Source: Rhyzopertha dominica
Taxonomy: Eukaryota > Arthropoda > Insecta > Coleoptera > Bostrichidae
NCBI GenBank assembly: GCA_025024175.1
Contig: QCXZ01000045.1
Coordinates: 3,040,649 to 3,104,648 of the forward strand
Direction of reading: 5' to 3'
Length of the DNA stretch: 64,000 nucleotides
The notes beneath the pieces are model-generated. The model had not been told where the DNA came from. It did not search any database and saw only the letters and a list, made by a program, of their open reading frames with translations. Positions 31,103 to 42,049 of this stretch are shown in pieces (within the stretch, counting starts at the first letter, position 1; each line of letters begins with the position of its first letter). Both the position numbers and the translations under genes were made by a program.

Positions 31103-31437
31103 CTGCTAGTTTGTATGTTTATTTTAAAATAATTTAACTCTCGGTAAAGCTTTTGCGCCCATGATCCAATGATTGAGAACATTTTCGAATGCAAAAGAAC
31201 AGACAAAAAATTTATTCTTTTGTACCAGTATTAAATATTTTGGGTATAACTGCAATTGGGTGTTTTCATATTTTTTAGATGTAAACAAAGAATATAGGTT
31301 GTTACCTACGTCCCTTTGCTTGTGCAGAGTGAAACGAGTTATTTTCTTGCTTTTAACGGACTTCTCCTAACAACTGGGAGAATGTTTAAGCATGTACAAA
31401 CCAAAAGTTAACAGCAGATGGTGCATTGTACCAGTGT

Positions 31438-31690
31438 TCAAATTTCAAATACATCCGTCAGTAATCTCAACAAAATATTCGTAAGTGTACCCGGAGACTA
31501 CGAACGAAAATGGAGATGGTTTAAAGCAGCCAGAAGGGGTATGACCAAGACAAACTCTACATTTTACTGTTGTGAGACTTAGAATAACTGCATAATTTTT
31601 TGCACGAACTTTGTGTTCCGGGCATATCTTGGACTGCAGTATACATATGGGCCCCTCTCGCTTCACCTGAAAATAACCTATAGCTGCATT
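31438..31690 (+). pseudogene. Diverged THAP-domain remnant downstream of the transporter
   Basis: The + strand reads NKIFVSVPGDYERKWRWFKAA, then TNSTFYCCE. Aligned with the THAP exon of the repeat family (NKIFVTVPRDYQRMKKLFKAP, then FFCCENH), about two thirds of positions agree. This copy keeps the canonical R-x-x-W that the repeats have lost. The N-terminal CxxxC and a clean second exon are not preserved. Sequence to about 32010, including GTTTACATCGAGTG and TACGTCACA, resembles the terminal region of the repeat family, so this is probably an old relative (copy F) rather than a host THAP gene. Confidence 0.55.
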
Positions 31691-32162
31691 TTCTGCTCAC
31701 GACCTGCACTAGAAAAAAGATGCATTTCGTTCAACATATCCAATGATCCATAATGAATTAAATTGCAGATTAAGCTGCTTTATTAAGTACTTATGCTGCT
31801 GCTTTAGCGCCTTTGATTTCGGCAGCATTAAAACGTGGGTCGATCTTGATAAATTCGGTAACCATCAACATATCTACAGCCAGCAAATTGTTCGAAGACA
31901 CGAAATACGGAAAGTAGCAGTGTAGCAGACGCAATCTTGTTTACATCGAGTGATACGTCACAGCCAGTCCTAGTCAATCCGAGCGTATCTTAAATTATTA
32001 GAATGCGTTGTTGCCACGTTGCGCACTGAGTAGTTGTAAACGAAAAAATTTTTTGCAGCGTTATGGATACAGATACACACTTAATTAATTAAGTACTCTT
32101 TTTTAATGTATAAAAGTTTATATTTTATAACTAGTGAACACACCCAATTGCGAGAATTACAG

Positions 32163-32430
32163 TGTGGATGACACCATACCATCTAGTGGCAATACGGCAT
32201 CATCCACTCGTCTCTGCTGAGAACTTATCTGCAGCCCACTATGTTGTGGGCGTTTAAAAGCCGGCAGACGTTCCCCAACGACGATTTCTGCAAAGAATGC
32301 AATTCAGTTGGGGACCGTCTGCCGGCCTTTAAACGCCCATAACTAGTGGGCTGCCATTCAGATTAGTTCTCGGCAAGAGACGAGTGGATGATGCCGTATT
32401 CCCACAGATGGCATGGTGTCATCCACACTT
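32163..32430. repeat. Large inverted repeat of a second ribozyme-like element
   Basis: The left arm GTGGATGACACCATACCATC to CCGGCAGACG and the right arm CGTCTGCCGGCC to GGTGTCATCCAC are reverse complements over about 115 bp with small interruptions. They surround a short loop that itself pairs (TTCCCCAAC with GTTGGGGA). The outer right arm (ACAGATGGCATGGTGTCAT) and what follows (a TATATAAG box, CAGATCTATGCC, TGCTGTCT) run parallel to the hammerhead family at 12330-12440. Confidence 0.8.
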
Positions 32431-32462
32431 GTAATTCTCGCATACACATCGCCTACCTTGGC

Positions 32463-32567
32463 GTATATAAGGGAAGCCAGATCTATGCCTTGCTGTCTGA
32501 GGAGACTTTATAAGCTGAAACAGCTGTCCACAGATTGTTTTGGCGCAGGCGACATGGCATAGACGTA
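32463..32567 (+). ncRNA. Divergent hammerhead-like motif, uncertain
   Basis: After TATATAAG come CTATGCC, CTGT (32493-32496), CTGAGGA (32497-32503), a poorly paired GACTT-TAT-AAGCT, GAAA (32517-32520), CAGCTGTC and ACAG (32530-32533), with outer GGCATAG closing CTATGCC. The CUGANGA and GAAA boxes, a UGUC cleavage-like site and helix I CTGT/ACAG are there. Helix II has an A-C mismatch and there is one extra C before helix I, so it is either decayed or a coincidence within a related repeat. Confidence 0.3.
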
Positions 32568-32624
32568 ATTATTATAAATGCAGTTTGTTGAAAAAGTATT
32601 CCTTGCCGAGATTCTGCCATAACC

Positions 32625-32680
32625 CCTTATGGCGAAAAAGCCTTGGGCGCCCGGTTCAAATCCCGGTGACAACAAAAGAT
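32625..32680 (+). other. tRNA-like 3' half (B box), SINE relic
   Basis: GGCGCCCGGTTCAAATCCCG followed by GTGAC gives a T arm with a good B box (GGTTCAAATCC). The 5' half (TGCCATAACCCCTTATGGCG region) does not fold as a tRNA. As at 27148, a tRNA-like piece lies just downstream of a ribozyme-type element. Confidence 0.4.
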
Positions 32681-32784
32681 CTAACCACAACATAAACATA
32701 CAGAAAAAGACATCCATTAGGCTGTCCAGAACACGCATTTGTCATCCAGCCGCAATCTTTAAATGCCCTAATAAGATAGGAAAA

Positions 32785-32985
32785 AACGTTCGTTTTGGAG
32801 AGCCAGTTCGCGCGAACTAGTTCGCGCAAGCGAGCCGCTGTCCGTTTCAATAGTTCGTTCGCGAACTGAAACAACAGCTGTTTGTTCGCGAACGACGAAC
32901 TTTCAGTGTCACGAATCAGTTTGCGCAGTTCTCACCCGAGAGCCATTCTTTTTAACAGTTCGTTCGCGACCGACCCACCTCTACG
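32785..32985. mobile_element. Short hAT-like MITE with GTTCGCGAAC motifs
   Basis: The right end GACCCACCTCTAC is the inverse of the GAGGTGGG-type terminus at 16794. The body contains several copies of GTTCGCG and CGCGAAC in both orientations, some forming GTTCGCGAAC palindromes. The left end is not clear. Confidence 0.6.
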
Positions 32986-33357
32986 TAATTTAGGTTGTTT
33001 GTCATCCACCCGCCATTTTTGACAGCATTCTGGATAGGCTAATTATAAATCCATTACTTTAGTTCGTGTAAATCATATAAAAATGTCTACTAAAAATCTC
33101 ACACACAAATTAGACAAAATGATTAGGAACTTACATTGTACGTAAATCAATAAAAAATTTAAAAATATGACCGTAAGTAGAACACAGACAATCTTGAACT
33201 CCATGAAAGAGAATTTTGTTTCTGCATCTAACCACGTAAAAATAAAATATGTCAGAATTTATTTAGATTGTAAGCCTTATATCATGCTGATTAAAGATTA
33301 AAACAACTGATGCAGTCAAATAGCATTTGTCCAATCCTTTTTTGGCCGACGAATATA

Positions 33358-34230
33358 CTGGGTGTTCCACGGGAAACGGACGTTTTTGGGATAGGTAGTA
33401 CTAAACTGGGAGGGGACATAGAGTACCAAGGACGTCGGCGCCCTCACCTGCCCTTGCAGTTTGTGAATCGTTATTGTCTAGTTTCAGTCATGCCATTATG
33501 GACGCGAAGCATCGCGTTTTCGTCCATGACAGTTTTGTCAGGAATAGTGTATAAGTCACGGAAGTTCAACGTCTCTTTCGTCGAAGATTCAACGTTTCTC
33601 GCCATGGAGACATACCGAGCCGGAACACCATTTTGCGATGGGTTAATGTCCTTAGCAGTGGAGGCAGTTTAATGAAAATGAAGCCAGCTGGACAACGTTG
33701 CACAGTTCGAACTTCGGAGAACGTGGAACTTTAAGGGAGGCTACAGTACTTAGCCTAGAGCATTCAACTCGTCAGCATTATGCAGCACTACGAATGTCTG
33801 GCACTTCAGTACGGCGAGTTTNCCACCGATTTACGTTTTCACCCCCATAAATGGTAGTTGTGNACCAGCTGAATGAGGCTAACTATCGANAACATGCAGC
33901 TTTTGCTGAAGCGATGCTCCAACTTTTGATTCTCTCTAGATTCGGTGGGGGTATCTTAAGTCTCGTGTGTATGAAACCAAACCTCGTACACTGGACGAAT
34001 TGCGACCAGCGATGCATAGAGCAAAACATTCTCAGATCGATCGTCAACTACTAAAGAGAGTGGAAGCTAACTTCAGTGAGCGCCTCCACATGAACACCAT
34101 CTTAATGATATTATTTTTTGTACATAGGTAGCTCAAACTGCAATAAACTACCAATAAAAACATTTTAAACCCTTATAAATGGTGGACTACCGTTCATTTG
34201 AAAATCGTCCGTTTTCCGTGGCACACCCTG
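33358..34230 (+). mobile_element. Mariner-like element, internally decayed
   Basis: The inverted ends CTGGGTGTTCCACGGGAAAC and GTTTTCCGTGGCACACCCTG sit between TA dinucleotides. The + strand interior contains an RTSENVELREATVLSLEHS-like segment with RRVxHRF, the usual N-terminal helix-turn-helix region. Near 33950-34080 it has SRVYETKPRTLDELRPAM, the C-terminal KSRVY...DELK motif of mariner-like transposases. The whole DDE core is missing. The three ambiguous bases in this stretch may hide further detail. Confidence 0.75.
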
Positions 34231-34239
34231 TATTACCTG

Positions 34240-35590
34240 TAGTATATGTAAGCGACAAATTACAGTTTGTAAAGCCGCAGCATTTGACTTTAAAAAACCT
34301 ATTTTCGCTGCGTCCTTAATTTTCTATAAAAATTAGTTGATAAAAATTCACTATTTACCAAGAAATTTTTAAGCCTGTAACATTCGTGTTTTTTTTAAAG
34401 ATGCAGGCTAACTTCGCAGCGGGCTATTTCTACAGTAATTAATTTATTACAGTTCACTTATTAAGTAACTTGTAAGTATTTGTGATCACGGTTTGTAACT
34501 TGAGGTATTTTCCTTCTTTAAAAAGTCAAAAATGAGGACTAACTTCTTAGCAGCCCCCGGCCTACAAGAGTGTCCTAGGTTTCCAAACATACTGGGGGCT
34601 GCCTCTGTGCATAAAATTATAAACTCAATGATAACTATGGGCTTTCCAATTACAGTCTCTAGCGCACAAATATTAAAAAAAGCTTACAAAAACGTACATG
34701 TACACATTGGCTACAAAAATATTCGAGCACTATAAAGAACACTGACTAAAAAGTTGAAATTAGATATGCAAGATACACTGACAAAAAGTTAATAGTCTGA
34801 CGTTTCGATTACACCTGTGTTTTCAAGTGACAGCGATCTATCCGACAAAATATTATCTTATATTTATGGACGCTGAAAGCATTCACCCTCGAATTAGATA
34901 TGCACTTACAAAAATACTTACAAATAACTTACAAAAAGATAACCCATATTCAAAAGGGTTTTTAAAAAATTGGGTACTACGTAGGCCTAGAAGTAAGCTT
35001 CTAAACTTAAAAATTAAAGTTAAGAGTTACTGCTGTGCGCTTAAAAATTATAGCTTATCACTTATAAATAGGTAAGTTAAATTTGCTTCATAAAACTTGG
35101 ACGACTGTCGAGAAGTTCGCACTTGAATACACAATTGAAAATTAGGGACTAACTGTGCGTTTGCAAATTATAACTTATCGTTTACAAGTACTTACAAATA
35201 ACACAAAATAATGGTCTGTATTCAAATAGGTTTCAAAATATATTGGGGGCTTGGTTTACAATATACACTTTTCGCTAGTAATGATAAATGGACTGTATTT
35301 TATTTAACTATTCTTAGTTCCTTTTAATATTTCTAACTTGACATCACATATGTATCTTTTTATCAATAGGTTTTCAGCCTTTTGTTACTCAGTTTTATAA
35401 ACATATTTTGTGTAGTGCATGCAACATCGCGCATCGGTTAGTCAGATAGTGACTGATGTTGCTTCAGACGGCTTTAGTGCAGATAACGGGTTCTCTTTTA
35501 CACGGACTCTGTAAAAGAACGTTTTTAGTTTAGAGGTTATTAAGATTTGAACATCTGTGTATTAACGTATATTATGTGTATAATATAGTA
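34240..35590. other. Unassigned AT-rich sequence
   Basis: Two frames of 67 and 82 codons (34532-34735 and 34827-35075) have no recognised motif. The first, with APGLQECPRFPNILGAASVH, is in a slightly GC-richer stretch and might be a remnant of something. Otherwise no element edges are visible. Confidence 0.35.
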
Positions 35591-35627
35591 AATGGAGTTC
35601 ATTCGATCTCTGAGAGTCTGGGGTATT

Positions 35628-35822
35628 GAACCCCGGAAACCCGAGGAGTCCGGCGTTGTGGATGGTCCCAGAAAGCCAAGCAACCTAAGGACTGTTCAGA
35701 ACCCCGGAAAGCGGAGGGGCGGCGGAGCGACCACAGAAAGCCGAGTTGTCGCTAGTGGAGTAGATTCCCGTAAAGCGTAGGGACTCTAGTGGAGGAGTAG
35801 GCCGCGGAAAGCTGAGCAGCCA
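35628..35822 (+). repeat. GC-rich degenerate minisatellite, six units
   Basis: A motif of the form CC-x-x-GAAAGC-x-GAG recurs about every 30-40 bp (ACCCCGGAAACCCGAG, TCCCAGAAAGCCAAG, ACCCCGGAAAGCGGAG, ACCACAGAAAGCCGAG, TCCCGTAAAGCG, CCGCGGAAAGCTGAG). It is far richer in G and C than its surroundings. The 62-codon frame over it is a by-product of the repeat. Confidence 0.75.
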
Positions 35823-36059
35823 GGATGGGGTACCTCATGGATTGTTGTGGATGACACGGCGAACACTGACTTCTCTTTTTTTACTTTTTCTTCTTCTGGT
35901 ATTAAGTCTCTAATATAAATATCTTTTTTTTCTTATCATTTATGTTACATTCTTATGGAAAAAGTGAACAGGTAGAATTTTATGTTAATATCACGATCTT
36001 AATTAAGTAGCCGCGACTGTAAGGTTCATGCCACTGTTGGCCAGCACACATATCGCTTG
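35823..36059. other. Unassigned
   Basis: T-rich tract (35875-35935) and nothing identifiable. Confidence 0.3.
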
Positions 36060-36550
36060 CTGCCGTTGAAAGTCGACAGGGCTTTGGAGCTACTGTAGCA
36101 ACATCATCTTATTCCTCCTTTTTATCGCAATTTCCTAGATTACGAATAATAGGGTTATCGTGGACGTCCACTTTGTGAATGCCTTGGCTGCTGCTTGTCA
36201 GATAAATTCCTGGATCATAGAATCTAGATCGTTGTATATCTGACGAGCCAGAAAGCATCGACGAACACGCAGGGAGATTTCTTCTGGATTACCTAGCGAC
36301 GACTCATGTGTATAGCGGATGCGTAATACCATATACGACATCCGTATGTCATCATTGGCTGAAGTATAGTTTTGTAAACCAAAAGCTTGTCGCTGCTCAA
36401 TTTACTATTGCGGTTATTAGCTGGCAACAGAGGCTAGCCAGAGCGGCCATCGTCTTGTCTCGGTCTTCGATCTGTGATTTCTACAGCAGCTTCCCGTCCT
36501 TGGCAGTGCCCATCTCCGTGCTTTCCGGCATTGACTCCTATTCCTAAGCA
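36060..36550 (-). pseudogene. LINE fragment (Jockey-like), end of the reverse transcriptase ORF
   Basis: On the minus strand I read SSDKLLVYKTILQPMMTYGC, then RIWYYAS and VIQKKS. This is the LYKxxLRPxLTYGxxVW...QNKxLR stretch that follows the thumb domain in Jockey-type LINEs. In-frame stops follow. It is a separate piece from the larger minus-strand LINE starting at 39640. Confidence 0.6.
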
Positions 36551-37004
36551 GCCTTCCAGCTCAACGACGGCTGTCTGAAGACGGTGATAACGCCGAGCCT
36601 TTTAGAACTCATCATGTGGCGGTGCGCACCGAGGATTACGAGAGGAGAATAGAAAGGCAAATGTGGAGCTAGGTGTTTGGAAAACGGGAAAAGCAGCAGC
36701 TGAGGAACCACCCCAGAGATCTTTCGTAGCGATACTCATGCAGGCGGCAGTAGGAAAGGTAAATAGTCTGCCAAGGACTGCACTATTTATTACCTTTAAA
36801 TCAGGTGATGTTGAGAAACGCTAACCAAGATAATAGACCCGACAGAGAACAAGATACAAGATGAAGCACGCAGGAAATGTGTTGTTTGTTGAGATAAAAC
36901 CTGGAAGTGATGCGCAAAAGATAATCGAGATAGCGGAGATAGCGAAAATACTTAAATTTGAGTCACCAAAAAAGCAAAAGCCATTGATGATAGTATATGA
37001 CATT
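36551..37004. other. Unassigned sequence between LINE pieces
   Basis: Short coding-like stretches on + (RTEDYERRIERQMWS near 36620-36670) may be another LINE or gag remnant, but no motif is firm. Confidence 0.3.
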
Positions 37005-39640
37005 CTATTCTAAACTATAACTATGTGAGACCCCGCAGAGGAGGCGGGGTGCTGCACTTAGACCTTTCGATCCATTGTGTCCGCACCGTAGCTTAGTAGA
37101 GTCCCGCCTTCTCAAAGAAGTGCAGTATCTCTTTCCAAGGTAATCTATAAAGATCTTCAGTCTTAATAAATTGAGATCTACATTCCCCAAACCTTTTGCC
37201 CTCCAGCGGTTCGCAGTTGGTAAAGAGATGAATCGGAGTTTCCTCCTCTTCTGAGCAGAACCACAAGTGCTACTCTCCACTACACCCATATTATATAGGT
37301 GTTTATTGAGCTGGCAGTGTCCCGTAAGGACTCCCACCATTAGTCGCAATTGATAGCAACTCCGGCTTAAAAGCCATTTGCGTTCCTGAGTAGGCGTAGG
37401 TCCAGTGATGAAAGCCCTAGATTGCCTCAGTACCGACGCGTGTTCCCAATACAAGTAAAACTGACGATCAAGCCACTTTGTGATCTCAGCCCTTGGTCTG
37501 CTTTCTGGAATAGCGATGGAAGGTTGCGGTCCGAGATAAGGTGCTGATGCCGCCATTTTCTCTAATTCATCGGTCCTTCATTGCCTTCAATGCCCAAATC
37601 AAGTTAACCTGATTTTGTTGGGCCAACCTTAACTAATGTGTTACGACAGTCTAGTAGAAGGTCGGAGCTCACCCTAACACAGGTAAGCGCCGCCTGACCA
37701 CCGCAGCAAATGTAGATATGCAATCCAGAATACCCTATACTGAGATTCTCATGAGCACATGCCAGGATTGCATAAATTTCTGCTTGGAATACGCTAGGGT
37801 ACTTTCTTAGTGACAAACTGAGTTGCACTCTCGGAGATATACCACATACTCCTGCACCTGTGCCTGTGTCCNTTTTAGACCCATCCGTNTACCAGAGTNC
37901 TTGTGCATGTTTTCACCATTCAGAAACCACTCCTCTTTATCGGGGATAATGATTCTGTATGGTGTATCAAAACAAATAGTTGTGTTAATCCTATCTCGTC
38001 ATTGAGAGAATAGCTTGATCTCCGTTCGGTACAGAGAGCGCCATACGGTGCGCTCCTCCCCAAGATTTCTAATTACCTAACCCCTGCAATCTAAAGGCCA
38101 CTTTCCCGGCTTCTCACTCTACATTTAGGTGTAGAGGTTCCAGTCCCAGAAGCACCTCCATAGATGCAGTAGGTGTCGTTCTCATGTTATCATAAGAAAG
38201 CCCAGTCGTTGAATTTGTCCGAATGGCGTCCTGATATTGTGTTTCGCAGTAGAGCGCCCCCATACCAGGGCGGCGTAAGTGATGAGAGGTCTCACCACAG
38301 TCACGGTGCGCTCCTCCCCCAGATTTCTAATTACCTAACCCCTGCAATCTAAAGGCCACTTTCCCGGCTTCTTACTCTACATTTAGGTGTAGAGGTTCCA
38401 GTCCCAGAAGCACCTCCATAGATGCAGTAGGTGTCGTTCTCATGTTATCGTAAGACAGCCCAGTCGTTGAATTTGTCCTAATGGCGTCCTGATATTGTGT
38501 TTCGCAGTAGAGCGCCCCCATACCAGGGCGGCGTAAGTGATGAGAGGTCTCACCACAGTTGTGTACAGCTGTGGTTGAAATCCCCAACTGTTTCCCCAAA
38601 GACGTCTGCACACGCCTTTCGACTGAATTCGTTAACATAATCCGTCCAAGCAAGTTTGGAATCCAGGGTTACACCTAGATACCTTACCGTCGGTACTGGA
38701 TTCAATGTTACGTTTTGCAAAGAAGGCCATCGAATGGATCCCTGTTTGCGTTTATTTGTGAACACTAAGAGTGCCATCTTTACCGGATTAACCGACAAGC
38801 CTCTTTGTTCACACCATCTGCTGATCGTGTTTAGAGCAATTTGCATCAGCTCTGAAACCGGCCCCAGAAATTTACCTGAAATAACAATGCACAAGTCATC
38901 TGCATAAGCCTGCGCATAGTATCCGTGTTTATTGAGGTCAACAAGGAGAGTGTCATCCATGAGGAGAGACCACAAGAGGGGAGATAATACCCCTCCTTGC
39001 CGACAGCCTCGCACGGCGGACGCCCCCAAAGTTAGCTGTAAGCGACGGCAACAGAGCATTGACTCGATTGCTTGCTACCGCAGAACAAAGAGACTCGAAT
39101 GAAGGATTGTTAAAAGTTCCTTCAATATCCAGAAAAGCAGCTAGAGTGCAGGTGAGCTGATGGTGATTGGGGTGTAGAGGTGTCAACCAACACCCGATCC
39201 CTTAGATATTGCTCAACCAGCTTTCACTCGCCTTCAGCAAAAACGAGGTCTGATTGGCCGAAAATCCTTAGGCTAGTCATAGTGAACTCGACCAGCTTTT
39301 GGTATAAACACAATGCGACAACGCCTCCAGGACATCGGTATATGTCCCAAAGTTAATGACGCTTTAATTGTGTAATAAAGCGGTCCTACGATGATATCAC
39401 CCGCCTCCCTGAGAAGCGCGGGAAAGATGCCATCAAGGTCCCCCCGACTTAAATGGGTCAAAGGAGTTGATTGCCCATCTTAGTTTGTCAAAAGTCGCGA
39501 CATCCGAGGCCACGTCCCAGACTTTCTCAGCCCTGGTTCCTTTGGCCACGTTGTCGTCCAAACCAGTATCGGATCCCGGAAAGTGGGTCTGCAGCAGACA
39601 CTCTAGTATATGACATTCCAACAAGCATTACAGAGGAGAG
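37005..39640 (-). pseudogene. Non-LTR retrotransposon with reverse transcriptase and RNase H (I/R1/LOA-like), decayed
   Basis: Read from 39640 downwards on the minus strand: FDKLRWAINSFDPFKSGGP (the K-SpGPDG start of LINE reverse transcriptases), DGIFPALLREAG, LTLGHIPMSWRRCRIVFIPK, LAAFLDIEGTFNNPSF, RGCRQGGVLSPLLWSLLMDD, AYADDLCIVI (catalytic), NPVKMALLVFT and VRYLGVTLDSKLAW. An RNase H-like part follows, with KYPSVFQAEIYAILACA and an IYICCGGQAAL (SDSQAAL-type) motif. The final 37556-37005 frame has TGHCQLNKHLYNMG and the C-terminal CG...H region. At least five frameshifts and a 259 bp internal tandem duplication are present. Confidence 0.85.
38044..38561. repeat. Tandem duplication, 259 bp unit, within the LINE
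   Basis: 38044-38302 and 38303-38561 are nearly identical, both starting ACGGTGCGCTCCTCCCC and ending GAGAGGTCTCACCACAG. Only a handful of single-base differences separate them. The duplicated part covers the region after the reverse transcriptase thumb domain. It could be a real event or an assembly artefact of a recent repeat. Confidence 0.9.
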
Positions 39641-40275
39641 GTTTATGGAACCCGCCCAAAGGAAGGGCTACCGTGCACTACGTGACAGAAATAGAGGTGA
39701 CCTTGAGAAGAAGGCTATCATGCAAGGAAGATTATAAAATATGTGAGCTTTAAATCGTTGGGAGCTAAAGACTAAAGATATATGTCAGGATCTAAAGCAT
39801 ATAATGTTTAAGATATATAATAAGAATTGACCAAATAAGTGTGAGAAGAGAAGTAGTGAACCATGAAATCCCTATAGTGGCATAGGACCTTAACTCAGCC
39901 ATAGTGTGCATGCAAGAACCTTCTACGCAAGCGGGTAAAGTGGCGGGATTTGCAGTGGGATCGAGGCAATGATTTGCTGGACAGTAAGAGATGGCGGAAG
40001 TAATAATTTCCAATAAAAGCATAAACAGAACAGTAGTGGGACAATATATCAAGGAACAGTAGAAAATATCATCGAAAAACTGAAGATGGTTCTGGTAAAT
40101 CAGTACTACCAGTTTGCGGACTCCATTCAACCTCACCTAAACAAAGTAAGGGCATGCAGTAACACAATATGCCATAGTGATAGAACAGAAGACAGGGAGC
40201 AGAGGCAGAGGAATTGAGAGTAGAGATAATAAATCTCCAAGCAAATCTATACCAACATAGCGTTGAAGGGATGGG
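39641..40275. other. Unassigned, probably retroelement debris
   Basis: The + strand near 39648-39735 (EERFMEPAQRKGYRALRDRN) and 40085-40260 looks like former coding sequence but no family motif is firm. Confidence 0.3.
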
Positions 40276-40385
40276 GTCAGTAAGTGCGAAAGTGTCGCGA
40301 TATATCAAAGGTTGGAAAGTAGCGGGTCTCCTGACGTTCAGTGATCACAACATTATCCACATGATAGTGGGTGGGTGAGGTTCTC
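40276..40385 (+). pseudogene. LINE endonuclease fragment
   Basis: KVSRYIKGWKVAGLLTFSDH followed by NIIHMIVGG resembles the end of an apurinic-type endonuclease domain in R1/I LINEs, where W-x-V...SDH carries the catalytic Asp-His pair. It is short and isolated, on the opposite strand to the neighbouring LINE. Confidence 0.45.
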
Positions 40386-40576
40386 TCTCCCTTATAAACA
40401 TCTGCCACCATTTTGCACTAAAATAGCGGTCTATTGTGATACCTACTTAATAATGTAGTGACTAAACCAATGAAGGGAGAGAACTAGAACGCTTCCGAGC
40501 ATCAAGTTAAAGTGAGACGGATGCTTGAAAGTGGGTGTGCAACACTCTCTTCTGCTTTTAAATTAGAATAGTCGCC

Positions 40577-40680
40577 ATGGAAGCACGGCAAAAAAAGAGA
40601 AAAATTATTAGCTGTTACACTTGTGCCGTGGGCTGCAATAGTGAGCCCCAACGAGTTGGATCTATCAAATTTAATAGGTA
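40577..40680 (+). other. Possible start of another THAP-type finger
   Basis: A short frame MEARQKKRKIISCYTCAVGC continues NSEPQRVGSIKFNR before a stop. CAVGCNSE...IKF has the shape of a THAP beginning (CxxxxC...F) but is too short to be sure. Confidence 0.2.
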
Positions 40681-41490
40681 GTTGTCCATACAATTAAACA
40701 TTTTCAAATAAAAAAAATACTTTCATAAAAAATTAAAACCCGTTTATTTTTTTCAACCTTATGTGTTTAATGCATGCAAGTTTTTGAAATGACTTATAAT
40801 TAGTAATTGGTATCCCTTTAGTACAGTACAACTGGGACTGCTGAATACGTCTGTAAAATTACAGGTCCACAGGTAATTTCTGGTTAGATAAAGTGGACAT
40901 AACTGCATGTTTTAAGGTTTGCTTTTTACAATATTCCACAAAGGGCGCAGTAATACATTTTTGTTGCCCATTTTTATATACATATACAATATTATTAAAC
41001 AAAGTTGTTTATACTCAACAATTTCGTTAATTTATTATTGTGCACATAGAGATATTCTTTACAAAAAGGATTATTCTGTGGCTGGCAATGAAAATACAGA
41101 GCACATACATTAAAAAGTTTTAAAATCATCAAGTTATTGTGGTACAAAATTAAGTTATCCAACTGTTATTTGCGTTGGAGCAGTAACAATATCTCGAAAC
41201 AGTCGCATTCCTTATAAATTAATCTTATTTGAGAAAGACCATAACGAGGTAAATTACACTGTCAAATTTACTATTTAATTATTAACGTTTAATTTACATA
41301 AACCATGTAATAAGGTCTTTGGGTGGAGACCAATATTGTCTTTTCTTCATTAGTAATCACCTGAAAGGTCATTTGCCTCATATTCAAGACAGCCAGGAAA
41401 GCGTAAATCCCAATAAGTGGTCATTTTATAAACAGCACCTGGAGTGACAATAAATACCTAAGTCAATTAATTATTCATATAGGTATTATA
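40681..41490. other. Unassigned AT-rich sequence
   Basis: A 64-codon frame (40919-41113) without motif, otherwise nothing visible. Confidence 0.4.
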
Positions 41491-42049
41491 TATATTATAC
41501 TACCAAGTAATTCAGGGTATGTCGACCTGTAAGCTACACGTAAAGAGTACTCTTTTTTCTTAAGCTGAGCTTTCGAATTTATTTAAATTCTTCATCGAGC
41601 ATCTACAATTCAACTTAATTAATACAACAAACTATATGAAACCTTATACTTACAGAAATTTGAGGCAGGTGTAAATGATAATTATGCGCAACAGTGTTTT
41701 TACGAAACATGAGTTTTTTCTACCATAAATGACGCGTCAAACAAATTAATTATAATTTGTTTTTTATATCATTTCCTTTGATAGCAGATATGNGNATATA
41801 CTGCTTAATTGTTGTGTGTCCGATTTTTTATTCATTACATTATTAATTTTGTTGATGTGGTACATTTCCTAGGTTAGCCTTTTACTGGTATTAATTTCAG
41901 TATCCAATATTTTTACCCATTCCCAATCTATCGTGTGGTTGTTGTTGACCTCATGCGTGGCTAATGCACATCGGTCTCTTTTCTTAGAAATATCGCTTTT
42001 ATGTAATGATATTCTATTCACGGCCTAGAAGAAATACAAACCGTTTTCA

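Noticed and set aside
33310..33672. A 120-codon frame starting MQSNSICPILFWP
   Set aside because: It crosses the left terminal inverted repeat of the mariner-like element and has no known motif, so it is a chance frame.
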